The notes under the pieces were generated by a model, which saw only the letters and a program-made list of their open reading frames with translations, was not told the origin of the DNA and made no database searches. Shown here piece by piece: positions 26,768-34,720 of a DNA stretch of 43,908 nt. Position 1 is the stretch's first letter; every line of letters starts with the position of its first letter. The stretch comes from Methanolobus sp. GTDB taxonomy: Archaea; Halobacteriota; Methanosarcinia; Methanosarcinales; Methanosarcinaceae. Made by a program: the position numbers and the translations under genes. The stretch is taken from positions 1-43,908 of the forward strand of contig JASKKT010000019.1 in the NCBI GenBank assembly GCA_030154025.1, given 5' to 3'.

Positions 26768-27292
26768 ATCCACTATCAGTGTGGTCGGGATACCATGGTC
26801 GCTCAGTTCTTTGATCGTGATGAATCCCTGCCTGCGGGGCCTGGACTCCGTGGCGATCACCGATATTTTTTTGCCCTGGTCAAAAGCGGTCTTGATTATG
26901 GAAATGGCGGCATGCGAATTACAGTGGGTAAGGATGACGTCACCGTCGCGTATCCTCTCGGCACCTATCCTGCCGATCTTGCCCAGCGCCTCGGTGGCAT
27001 TCTTGATGAACCTGTCAGAATTGGCCACAATCTCGTCAATAGCTTCGGGTACTGTCAAAGAAGTGTGTTTTTTGGTCTGCATGACTGCATTTGGCAGGGA
27101 AACTGCCGTCGGGCGTGTATCTACAAGTGTCTTTGCGGCTTCTTCAATCTTGATGTTGAACTCCTCGATGTCCAGTGACCCCAGGGTCAGTGCATAGTTC
27201 CTCAATGCGGCAGAAGCTGCGACCGCTATCCTTCCTGCGCCCCTTATTTCCATCGAGCGTATCTTTTCTGCTGTGGCAAGTAGATCGTCCAT
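26369..27292 (-). CDS. Ribose-1,5-bisphosphate isomerase (eIF2B-like)
   Basis: The 307-residue protein is an eIF2B-alpha/MtnA-like isomerase. Archaeal members convert ribose 1,5-bisphosphate to ribulose 1,5-bisphosphate for type III RuBisCO in the AMP salvage pathway. The catalytic Cys is in ILTHCNSHAA (about residue 123) and the catalytic Asp in VGADSISVNGALINKIGT (about 192); RPRRQG and the N-terminal helical bundle agree. It could be a translation factor subunit homologue, but the preserved Cys/Asp pair favours the isomerase. RuBisCO and AMP phosphorylase genes are not in the window. Start ATG at 27292. Convergent with Cdd1. Confidence 0.88.
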   Translation of the reverse strand: MDDLLATAEKIRSMEIRGAGRIAVAASAALRNYALTLGSLDIEEFNIKIEEAAKTLVDTRPTAVSLPNAVMQTKKHTSLTVPEAIDEIVANSDRFIKNATEALGKIGRIGAERIRDGDVILTHCNSHAAISIIKTAFDQGKKISVIATESRPRRQGFITIKELSDHGIPTTLIVDSAVRLTMKEVDLIVVGADSISVNGALINKIGTSQLALAAQEARKNVIVAAETYKFSPRTLLGEMVEIEDRSADEVIDPKLLKEMPNVKVKNPGFDVTPAEYIDLIITEVGAFPPAMAFTIIRDYLGIELDHH

Positions 27293-27373
27293 GAATATAT
27301 TAGTGGAAGTTAAATGATTTATATTTAGCCTGTGAAGGCCGAAAAACGCAAAGAGAGGAGGTCCAGGAATATC

Positions 27374-27766
27374 TCACCGCACATTTTTTGTTATGCTAAC
27401 GTAAATTTTGTACATAAGACTATAGTAATCTGCAAGATGACTGTATATCTCATCCGCCACTTCTTCATGATAGGTATGGGTGGTCATATTCCTGTCGTCG
27501 GTCATCTGCAAAGCCCGAAGCGTTTCTTCTTCGTTTATAATACCCATTCTGAAGGCTTCCCTGAAGCATGATTTGGGGGAATTGCAGACTATGCCTTCCA
27601 TGCCTTTCATGTATTCCTTTATGAGCTTCCAGGTGACCTCAAATGTGTACTCGAATCTCTGGATCGATGCATCCCTTACTATCGGAGAAAAAGGTTCCCT
27701 CAACACTTCCTCAAAGGTCTTGAGAGCCTTTCCTGCATCATTTGCCACAAGGTCTAGTTTTTCCAT
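27374..27766 (-). CDS. HEPN-domain protein (HI0074-type, MNT partner)
   Basis: The 130-residue all-helical protein is an HI0074-like nucleotidyltransferase substrate-binding/HEPN protein. It carries an R-x4-H motif, RNMTTH near residue 92, the conserved pair of HEPN ribonuclease toxins. Its start overlaps the end of the MNT gene by 13 bases, the standard order for HEPN/MNT toxin-antitoxin pairs, in which the MNT protein AMPylates the HEPN toxin. Start ATG at 27766. Confidence 0.88.
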   Translation of the reverse strand: MEKLDLVANDAGKALKTFEEVLREPFSPIVRDASIQRFEYTFEVTWKLIKEYMKGMEGIVCNSPKSCFREAFRMGIINEEETLRALQMTDDRNMTTHTYHEEVADEIYSHLADYYSLMYKIYVSITKNVR

Positions 27767-28065
27767 GATATCCCCTCTTCCAGTACTTTTTGCCTGAATG
27801 CGTCCGAGGTCTTTGAAATATCAACAAGGTCCACACTATATGGAATATTCATATTTTCCAGCTTTTCTTTCAGGAGGGTCAGCTTTGTCCTGCTGTAGGG
27901 CCCGCGGGGAATAATGCCGATATCGATATCTGAAACTAAATCTGAGTCGCCCCTTGCCCTCGAACCAAACAGGACCACACTAACGTTCTCATGTGCAAAT
28001 GTCTCAAGCACGGCTTCCTTTACCTGAAGCAGGGATTTCTCAAACAGCACAGAGTTTTCAGGCAT
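27754..28065 (-). CDS. MNT-type minimal nucleotidyltransferase
   Basis: The approximately 103-residue protein has the nucleotidyltransferase motif GSRARGDSDLVSDIDIG (GSxxRG then DxD) of MNT antitoxins. It likely transfers AMP to its HEPN partner encoded by the overlapping downstream gene. I choose the ATG at 28065 because AGGGAAG precedes it; a longer frame reaches 28092. Its stop is TAG, one of only three UAG terminators I see in this pyrrolysine-using genome segment; reading through would add 17 residues. Confidence 0.85.
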   Translation of the reverse strand: MPENSVLFEKSLLQVKEAVLETFAHENVSVVLFGSRARGDSDLVSDIDIGIIPRGPYSRTKLTLLKEKLENMNIPYSVDLVDISKTSDAFRQKVLEEGISWKN

Positions 28066-28254
28066 AAACAACTTCCCTAGTGGCATTTCCATACAGGTTC
28101 ACGAGTACAGAGATACCCATTACTGATACTTGCCAGCAAAGTTTAAATCATTAACCCAAAAAACTCTTACTGAACAAAGAGGTTATCAGATTAGATTTTT
28201 TAGTTAAACACCTGTTTGTTCTTTATGAAGATCGTTCATTTTCGAATATAAATG

Positions 28255-28352
28255 AGACACGGATTTACAGGATTTACACGGATTTGAAAAAGCATGGGTT
28301 TTAGAACACCGCAAAAGGTGAAATCCGTGTAAACCTGTGATAATCCGTGTCT
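28255..28352. repeat. ACACGGAT-type inverted repeat, copy 2
   Basis: The left arm 28255-28285 (begins AGACACGGATTTACAGGAT) and right arm 28321-28352 (ends TGATAATCCGTGTCT) are nearly perfect complements with one extra base, around a 35-base loop that includes an AACACCGC...GGTG segment. Each arm contains two ACACGGATT units in direct orientation. Copy 1 is at 15562-15646. Confidence 0.8.
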
Positions 28353-28464
28353 TAATATTTCAGGAAATGAGTGCGGGTTTTGAAATAGTAAGGAACGCCG
28401 TCAAATCAGAACAAGGCTTTCAGGAACTAATCAGATATCCTTCACAAAAATAAAACAACTTCAC

Positions 28465-28514
28465 CGCCTCAGGCGCCACTTTACTCTGTTCACAGTAGTG
28501 AACAATAGGTTAAC
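28465..28514 (+). promoter_or_regulatory. Cluster of dyads upstream of UPF0216
   Basis: CGCCT/AGGCG at 28465-28475, TGTTCAC-AGTA-GTGAACA at 28487-28504 and the palindrome GGTTAACC at 28507-28514 occur in 50 bases. They lie about 80-130 bases before the UPF0216 start, where an activator or repressor could act. Confidence 0.5.
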
Positions 28515-28594
28515 CACTTTTATCAACCAATGCAAGACAGTTTTTACCAATAAATGCATAAACATAGTGAAGGGACTAAAAGGGGAAAGAAGAG

Positions 28595-29026
28595 ATGCCA
28601 GAAAGGATACCGCCGTCTGATGACTCTGTCCTTATGCGCTGGATGAGAACCGAGGTTACCAGGATCAACGAAGGGATAGTTACCGAACGCAAGAGCCTCT
28701 CCCAGTTGCTCATGGAAGAGAGACCGGCCTCAAGGACAAGAACAGGGCATGAATACCTTTTTGATAAGGAGATTCTTGGGCTTTTTGCGGAAAAGCTGCC
28801 CTCCGGCCTTCATCACAAACTGAGGCTGCCTGTCATCTTCTTCTACAGCCCGAACGTGCCTGACAGCTGCTATCTCAACGATCCCTATGCTTTCCATGCT
28901 CTGCAAATCCTTGGAGACCTCAGCGGAATGCGCAGGATGCAGCAGGGCAAGCTCTGGGTCGGGAGGGTTATTGCGTATTCGATAATGAAAAAGTATCCCA
29001 GCGCAGTGCAGATAGCGATGGCTTGA
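28595..29026 (+). CDS. UPF0216 (DUF61) family protein
   Basis: The 143-residue product matches the archaeal UPF0216 family, whose function is unknown. The family signature RWMRTEVTRINEGIVTERKSL covers about residues 11-30, EYLFDKEIL follows near 52-60 and the KLRLPVIFFY strand lies around 75. It is soluble. The ATG at 28595 follows GGGGAAAGAAGAG. It lies 90 bases before the aldehyde dehydrogenase gene and could be the first gene of that transcript. Confidence 0.88.
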   Translation: MPERIPPSDDSVLMRWMRTEVTRINEGIVTERKSLSQLLMEERPASRTRTGHEYLFDKEILGLFAEKLPSGLHHKLRLPVIFFYSPNVPDSCYLNDPYAFHALQILGDLSGMRRMQQGKLWVGRVIAYSIMKKYPSAVQIAMA

Positions 29027-29115
29027 ATGTAGATATGACACCTGCAAGGAATAATTGGAAATATCATACAACTCAATAATGCCCATTACTGTCACAGAGT
29101 TCCAGGTAGAATATC

Positions 29116-30483
29116 ATGACCACCATCCAATCCATTAACCCCGCAACAGGCAAAGTGATCAGCGAAGTTGAGATGCATACTGACGATCAGGTGAGCAGGA
29201 TGCTCAGAAAATCTGCCGAAAGCTTTGGGGAATGGAAAAGAACCGATGTTTCCGAGCGGCGCGAGCTTCTCAAGGGCTTTGCAAGGATATTGCGTAAGAA
29301 CAAACAGCAATACGGGGAGCTTATCAGCACCGAGATGGGAAAGGTCATCAAGCAGGCTGTTCCCGAAGTCGCCAAATGCGCGGACATGTTCGATTATTTT
29401 GCCGATAGTGCGGAGAAGATGCTGGAACCGGAGCCTGCCGAAGAGGGGGCATGCAACTCGTTCATTCACTATGAGCCAGTGGGGACCGTACTTGCCATCA
29501 AGCCATGGAACTTTCCCTTCTGGCAGGTGCTCAGCGCGGCATCACATGTGCTTGCAGGAGGGAATGTCATGCTGCTCAAGCATTCCAGTTACGTGCCGCT
29601 GTGTGCACTGGAGATAGAGAATATCTTCAGTGAAGCAGGATTTCCTGAGGGTGTCTTCCAGACACTTCTCATAGACTGGAGAACTGCATCCTCACTTATT
29701 TCAAGGGACGCCATCAATGCCGTGTCCTTTACAGGAGGACATGATGCCGGACAGAAGGTTGCCGAACTTGCCGCCCGCAACATGAAGAAGTTCGTGCTGG
29801 AACTGGGTGGAAGCGATCCTTTCATAGTCCTTGACGACGCCAACGTTGAAATGGCGGCAAAGGTCGGCGTCCCGAGCCGTTTCATGAACACCGGCCAGAT
29901 GTGTATAGCAGCCAAGCGCTTCATTGTTGCTGAGGAAATAGCAGAAGAGTTCATTGAAAGCTTTGTTAGCAGAACAGAAAGTCTCAAAATTGGTGATCCT
30001 CTTGACCCTGATACGGATATCGGGCCGATGGTCCGGGAAGAGCAGGTCGAAGTACTGGAGGATCAGGTCAGAGACGCTATATCCAGGGGTGCTAAAGCCC
30101 TTGTCCACGGAGGAAGGAAGAAAAGTGAGGGTTACATGTACTCCCCGACCGTACTCGGTGATGTGGGCAGGGAAATGAGAGTGATGAGGGAAGAAACTTT
30201 CGGCCCCGTGGCGCCCATCATCACGGTAAGGAACGAGACAGAAGCCATAGAGCTTGCGAACGATTCAGAGTTCGGCCTGGGCGCCAGCGTCTGGAGCCAG
30301 GACAGGGACCGGGCCATGAGAGTTGCCTCCGAGCTTGAAACCGGAATGGTGGGTATTAACTCGTTCTGCACGCCCCAGGCCTGCCTGCCCTTTGGCGGAG
30401 TGAAGAAAAGCGGCATTGGAAGGGAGCTTTCAAGGCACGGCTTCCTTGAGTTCATGAACATCAAGTCCCTGAAAGTATACTAA
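29116..30483 (+). CDS. NAD(P)-dependent aldehyde dehydrogenase
   Basis: The 455-residue enzyme is an ALDH-superfamily member close to succinate-semialdehyde dehydrogenases. Visible motifs are KPWNFPFWQ near 127, FTGGHDAGQKVA near 202, catalytic Glu in LELGGSDPF near 230 and the catalytic Cys in NTGQMCIAAKRF near 263, then the ETFGPVAPI motif. It oxidises an aldehyde to the acid with NAD(P)+; the substrate is unknown. The next gene, an acetolactate-synthase-like enzyme, begins 12 bases after the stop, so the two are one unit. This pairing also occurs in bacteria. Confidence 0.92.
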   Translation: MTTIQSINPATGKVISEVEMHTDDQVSRMLRKSAESFGEWKRTDVSERRELLKGFARILRKNKQQYGELISTEMGKVIKQAVPEVAKCADMFDYFADSAEKMLEPEPAEEGACNSFIHYEPVGTVLAIKPWNFPFWQVLSAASHVLAGGNVMLLKHSSYVPLCALEIENIFSEAGFPEGVFQTLLIDWRTASSLISRDAINAVSFTGGHDAGQKVAELAARNMKKFVLELGGSDPFIVLDDANVEMAAKVGVPSRFMNTGQMCIAAKRFIVAEEIAEEFIESFVSRTESLKIGDPLDPDTDIGPMVREEQVEVLEDQVRDAISRGAKALVHGGRKKSEGYMYSPTVLGDVGREMRVMREETFGPVAPIITVRNETEAIELANDSEFGLGASVWSQDRDRAMRVASELETGMVGINSFCTPQACLPFGGVKKSGIGRELSRHGFLEFMNIKSLKVY

Positions 30484-30495
30484 GGCGTGTGAAAA

Positions 30496-32133
30496 ATGAA
30501 GGGTAGCGATCTTTTTGTTAAATGTCTTGAGAATGAAGGTGTAGAGTACGTATTCGGGGTCCCGGGGGAGGAAACTGTCGACCTGATGGATTCCCTTTCC
30601 AGGTCCCGTATAAAGTTCATTGTCACCCGACATGAACAGGGTGCTGCCTTCATGGCGGATATGTACGGAAGAATGACACACAGACCGGGAGTCTGTCTTG
30701 CGACCCTGGGACCGGGTGCTGCGAACCTGATTACAGGGGTTGCCGACGCCCAGTTAGATAAAGCACCCCTGGTAGCCGTCACCGGACAGGCCGGACTTGA
30801 GAAGACACACAAGGAGTCGCACCAATACATTGACATGGTTGCCATGTTCAGGCAGATCACAGCCTGGAACTCCAGGATCACAAGACCGGATTTCATACCC
30901 GAGATCATTCACAAGGCCTTTGATATCGCTATTGACAGGCCCGGATCGGTGCATATAGAACTTCCGGAGGACATTGCCACAGAAGACAGCAAAAAGGAGC
31001 CGCTCTTCAAAAGAGGTCGTCCTCATATGACGATGTATGACGAGCAGGATCTTAAAAAGGCTGCGGAAATGATCAGGGAGAGCTCAATGCCCGTAATACT
31101 TGCGGGAAACGGGGTCTTCAGGGGAGAAGCTGCCAGTGAGCTTCGAAAGTTTGTAAGTTTCTCCGGCCTGCCGGTGGTTACAACATTCATGGGCAAGGGA
31201 GCGATACCGGCTGACGACGAGCATTACCTTGGCTCAATGGGCATCAGGGACAGGGACCATATCATGTGCGGCATGGAGATGGCGGATCTTGTGATAACAG
31301 TGGGCTATGACTATGTGGAATACAGTCCTCGTTCCTGGAATCCTGACGGCTCGAAGAGGATAATCCACATCCATTCAGATCATCCTGAAACGGACGAAAG
31401 TTATATCCCTGATATAATGCTGCCCGGAAACATCAGGCAGGCACTGTCCAGGCTTGCAGATGAATGTGATTTCAGGAAAGAGATACCTGAAAGGTTCAGA
31501 AAGGTGCGGTCAAGGATGATGGCCGAGCTTGAGGATTTCAGGGATGACGTCTCCTTCCCGATGAAACCCCAGAAGATAATATACGATATCAGGCAATGCC
31601 TCTCGAGGAACGATATACTTGTAAGTGACGTAGGGGCCCACAAACTCTGGATAGGAAGACTTTTCCCTGCATACGAGGCAAATACGGTATTTATCTCCAA
31701 TGGCCTTGCATCAATGGGATTTGCACTCCCTGCAGCCATAAGTGCGAGTCTCTTAAAACCTGAGTGCAGAGTCGTGGCAGCCGCAGGAGACGGGGGGTTC
31801 CTGATGAACTTGCAGGAACTGGAAACTGCTGTGAGACTCAGATGTAACTTCATAGTTGTCGTTTTTAATGATTCCAGGTACGGGCTTATCGAATGGCATG
31901 AGAAAAGAAGGTTTGAACAGAGTACAGGCATTGATTTCACAAATCCTGACTTTGTGAGGCTTGCAGAGAGTTTCGGGGCAAAAGGCGTTAGAATAGAGAG
32001 TGCAGAAGAGTTCAGGCCCGGGTTACAGGAAGCCCTTAATGCAGGCGGGATCTGGATATTCGATGTGAGGGTTGATTACTCAGAGAATTTCAGGCTCACG
32101 GAGAAACTGAGCAATAATGTATGCGAACTCTGA
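30496..32133 (+). CDS. Acetolactate synthase-like ThDP enzyme (catabolic type)
   Basis: The 545-residue protein is a thiamine-diphosphate enzyme of the acetohydroxyacid synthase family. The catalytic Glu lies in RHEQGAAFMAD (about residue 47), the central domain begins at about 185, and the ThDP/Mg motif is AAGDGGFLMNLQELETA with FNDSRYGLIEWH (about 430-460). It resembles stand-alone AlsS-type synthases that make acetolactate from pyruvate without a regulatory subunit; no ilvN or ilvC is nearby. Other 2-oxoacid condensation or decarboxylation is possible. The partner aldehyde dehydrogenase could oxidise an aldehyde it releases. Confidence 0.88.
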   Translation: MKGSDLFVKCLENEGVEYVFGVPGEETVDLMDSLSRSRIKFIVTRHEQGAAFMADMYGRMTHRPGVCLATLGPGAANLITGVADAQLDKAPLVAVTGQAGLEKTHKESHQYIDMVAMFRQITAWNSRITRPDFIPEIIHKAFDIAIDRPGSVHIELPEDIATEDSKKEPLFKRGRPHMTMYDEQDLKKAAEMIRESSMPVILAGNGVFRGEAASELRKFVSFSGLPVVTTFMGKGAIPADDEHYLGSMGIRDRDHIMCGMEMADLVITVGYDYVEYSPRSWNPDGSKRIIHIHSDHPETDESYIPDIMLPGNIRQALSRLADECDFRKEIPERFRKVRSRMMAELEDFRDDVSFPMKPQKIIYDIRQCLSRNDILVSDVGAHKLWIGRLFPAYEANTVFISNGLASMGFALPAAISASLLKPECRVVAAAGDGGFLMNLQELETAVRLRCNFIVVVFNDSRYGLIEWHEKRRFEQSTGIDFTNPDFVRLAESFGAKGVRIESAEEFRPGLQEALNAGGIWIFDVRVDYSENFRLTEKLSNNVCEL

Positions 32134-32179
32134 TGGCCTGTGTGAAAGTTTTTAAAGGCCTTCTGCCTATGAGCAGCCC

Positions 32180-32950
32180 ATGCGATCCAGGACAATTACA
32201 GCTGGTAAGGAAATTCTAAAGCACTATCAGGTTATCGGGGATATTGCCATCGTATCCGTTCCTTGGGAAATGGAGGACTGTAAGTCAGAGATTGCCGATG
32301 CCGTTATGGACAGATCGCATAAAGTAAAGACAGTGCTTAACAAGGTCTCAAAGGTCGATGGCAACAGAAGAGTTGCCGATTTTGAGATACTTGCAGGAGA
32401 CAGTACTGAGACCTTGCACAGGGAATTCGGATTTGCCTACCGTCTGGACCTGAGAAAGGCTTTTTTCAATCCGGGCCTGGGCTCGGAAAGGATGAGAGTG
32501 GCATCACAGGTAGAACATGGAGAGCGCGTCCTTGTCCCATTCTTCGGCGTCGGGCCCTTTGCTATACCTGCAGCTGCTGCGGGTGTCGTTGCACTGGAAA
32601 TGAACTCCGATGCCTGCAGGAGTCTTGCCGGGAACTGCAGGCTGAATAAGGTTGAAGAAAGGGCCCACATCATAAACGCAGATGCCGGCTGCATAAGCCG
32701 GCTCCTGCGATGTCGCTTCGACAGGGCGATAATTCCCACACCTTACGGGATGGACCATTTCCTCGAAACCGTATATCCTCTGGTTGAAAGGGGAGGCCAT
32801 ATTCATTTCTATACCTTCAAGGTTAAGGAACAGATACCTGGACTGGTCGGGATGTATGAGGATCTGGGACTTGATGTTTTATCCTATCGCAGTTGCGGGA
32901 ATGTGGCACCAGGGGTCAGCAGGTGGGTTTTCGATCTCAGGAAAGAATAG
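32180..32950 (+). CDS. Trm5/Tyw2-like tRNA methyltransferase paralogue
   Basis: The 256-residue protein has the archaeal Trm5/Tyw2 core: FAYRLDLRKAFFNPGLGSERMRVA before the Rossmann fold, and VLVPFFGVGPFAIPAA as SAM motif I (family: MFAGVGPFSI). Where Trm5 usually carries an N(L/P)P catalytic motif, this protein has IPTPYGMDHFLE. It may thus use another position or substrate than m1G37. A TATA-like TTTTTAAAGG near 32148 predicts a leaderless start at 32180. The stop is TAG; a TAA follows 7 codons later. Taw1, which acts on the Trm5 product, is encoded 3 kb away. Confidence 0.72.
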   Translation: MRSRTITAGKEILKHYQVIGDIAIVSVPWEMEDCKSEIADAVMDRSHKVKTVLNKVSKVDGNRRVADFEILAGDSTETLHREFGFAYRLDLRKAFFNPGLGSERMRVASQVEHGERVLVPFFGVGPFAIPAAAAGVVALEMNSDACRSLAGNCRLNKVEERAHIINADAGCISRLLRCRFDRAIIPTPYGMDHFLETVYPLVERGGHIHFYTFKVKEQIPGLVGMYEDLGLDVLSYRSCGNVAPGVSRWVFDLRKE

Positions 32951-32996
32951 CAGGGAATAAGTAAGAAATAAAAAGAGAAAGATCAGGCAGCTCCGA

Positions 32997-34700
32997 TCAC
33001 ATGGATTCCGGAGCGCCTATTCCCAGGGTTTCGAGCGTGTTTGCAAGCACTATCCTTGCGCAGTCCACCAGTGCAAGCCTGCTGGCCCTTATCTCGTCCT
33101 CCTCGGCAGTGAGCACGGGTACGAACCTGTAGAACTGGTTGAAGGAGTCTGCCAGTTCCCGGGCATAGATGGCCATGGCGTTTGGCTTGAGCTCCCTTGC
33201 GGAAGTCTCCAGCACGCTGTCAAAGGAAGCCATCTTCTTGATAAGGTCCACTTCTGTCAGCTCGACCAGTAATGAGGGATCTATTGGAGCTGCAGGGTCC
33301 CAGAGGCCGTCCTCTGCGGCTTTCTTGAGGATGCTGCACGCGCGTGCGTGGGAGTACTGTATGTATGGGCCACCCTGCTTCTCGAAGTCCAGGGCCTCCT
33401 TCCAGTCAAAGACTGTGGATTTCTCGGGGGAGACCTTTACGATGTCATACCTGACGGCACCTATTCCCACGGTCCTTGCAACATCCTTCTTGAACTCCTC
33501 GGACATCTCCGGGCGACGTTTGTCAACTTCAACATAGGCCTGTTTCTCTATCTGGTCCAGCAGCTCGTCAGCAGAGATGAACTTGCCCCTGCGTGTGCTC
33601 ATGGAGCCTTCTGGGAGTGATACGAACTCGAATATGACAACCTCGGGCTCGGGTTTGCCTAGCAGCCGCAGGGTTGCCTTGAGCTGGCCGGATATGAGCT
33701 TGTGGTCAGCTCCCAGCACATCGATCATCCTGTCAGCCCTCTCGCTCTTCCATTCATGGTAAGCCAGGTCACGGGTGGTATAAAGGGATGTGCCGTCGGT
33801 ACGCTGTATGACCAGGGTCTTTTCAAAACCGTGATCCGCCAGGTCAACTACAAGTGCTCCGTTATCGATCTCCGTCTTGCCTGTGGCTTTGGCTTCCTCT
33901 ATTATCCTGGAAACTGCACCTGAGCGGATAAAGCCGGACTCATGCGGGAAACTGTCGTGCTGCACGTTCATGCGCAGCAGGGTTTCCTTGATGCCTGCTA
34001 TTGCCAGGGAGACAGCTTCATCGAAGCCCTTGATAGTTCTCTCATCACCCTTTTCCACAAGCTGCATAAGCCTGTCGATCTCAGCTACCTTGGCCGGGTC
34101 TGCATTCAGGTCCACGTTGGCCTTGATATACACGTCAGCAATAGCGTGGTCAGGCTTTTTGGCCCTGTCGAATTCGAAACGGGAGAGCGCCCATGAAACG
34201 ATGGCTATCTGGCGGCCCATGTCGTTGACATAGTACTGGGTCTCCACATCATATCCCGCACGCCTGAGCACCCTCTTGAGAGTGTCACCGATAATGGAGT
34301 TGCGTATGTGACCCACATGCAGAGGGCCATTCGGGTTTGCAGAGGTGTGCTCCAGCAGTATACGGCCATTGCAGAAGCCCCCTCCGAACTCTGATGTCTC
34401 GGTCCTTATCCTGAACACAGTATCATCAACATAATCGCGTGATGCGTCTATATTGATGTAAGGACCTACTGCAGTGACCTTTCCGATAAGAGAGCCATCC
34501 GGAAGGAAAACTGTGTCTGCTATTCGTTGCGCAAGGTCCTTGGGGCTCTGCTTCGCCTGGGAGGCAAGCCTGAAGGCAACCTTTGAGGCTATATCGGCAT
34601 GCTGGGATGATTCCAGCCCGAGGTCATCCGCCTGCAGGCCCATGGATGCAAGGGCATCCGTAAGAACTGAAGTAACCTGTTTTTTGAACTCAAGGAACAA
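32997..34700 (-). CDS. argS: Arginyl-tRNA synthetase
   Basis: The 567-residue class I synthetase charges tRNA-Arg. It has an N-terminal Add-1-like domain (about 1-110), the HIGH motif in NPNGPLHVGHIRNS and the KMSKS-equivalent MSTRRGK (in GSMSTRRGKFIS), then the C-terminal anticodon-binding DALR domain beginning near 455. The start is TTG at 34700, with GAGGTG 5 bases ahead. It lies 20 bases behind prf1 on the same strand, so prf1 and argS are likely co-transcribed. Confidence 0.96.
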   Translation of the reverse strand: MFLEFKKQVTSVLTDALASMGLQADDLGLESSQHADIASKVAFRLASQAKQSPKDLAQRIADTVFLPDGSLIGKVTAVGPYINIDASRDYVDDTVFRIRTETSEFGGGFCNGRILLEHTSANPNGPLHVGHIRNSIIGDTLKRVLRRAGYDVETQYYVNDMGRQIAIVSWALSRFEFDRAKKPDHAIADVYIKANVDLNADPAKVAEIDRLMQLVEKGDERTIKGFDEAVSLAIAGIKETLLRMNVQHDSFPHESGFIRSGAVSRIIEEAKATGKTEIDNGALVVDLADHGFEKTLVIQRTDGTSLYTTRDLAYHEWKSERADRMIDVLGADHKLISGQLKATLRLLGKPEPEVVIFEFVSLPEGSMSTRRGKFISADELLDQIEKQAYVEVDKRRPEMSEEFKKDVARTVGIGAVRYDIVKVSPEKSTVFDWKEALDFEKQGGPYIQYSHARACSILKKAAEDGLWDPAAPIDPSLLVELTEVDLIKKMASFDSVLETSARELKPNAMAIYARELADSFNQFYRFVPVLTAEEDEIRASRLALVDCARIVLANTLETLGIGAPESM

Positions 34701-34720
34701 AATAACACCTCAATATAAGA

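Larger units (their letters stand above)
28093..28594. other. Intergenic region with repeat and operator-like dyads
   Basis: This 500-base gap between the HEPN/MNT pair and UPF0216 carries the second ACACGGAT-type inverted repeat and, nearer UPF0216, a group of dyads, both listed separately. I see no protein-coding frame and no RNA gene in the rest. Confidence 0.6.

Noticed and set aside
29092-29469. A 125-codon frame opposite aldehyde dehydrogenase
   Set aside because: Antisense shadow without resemblance to any protein family.
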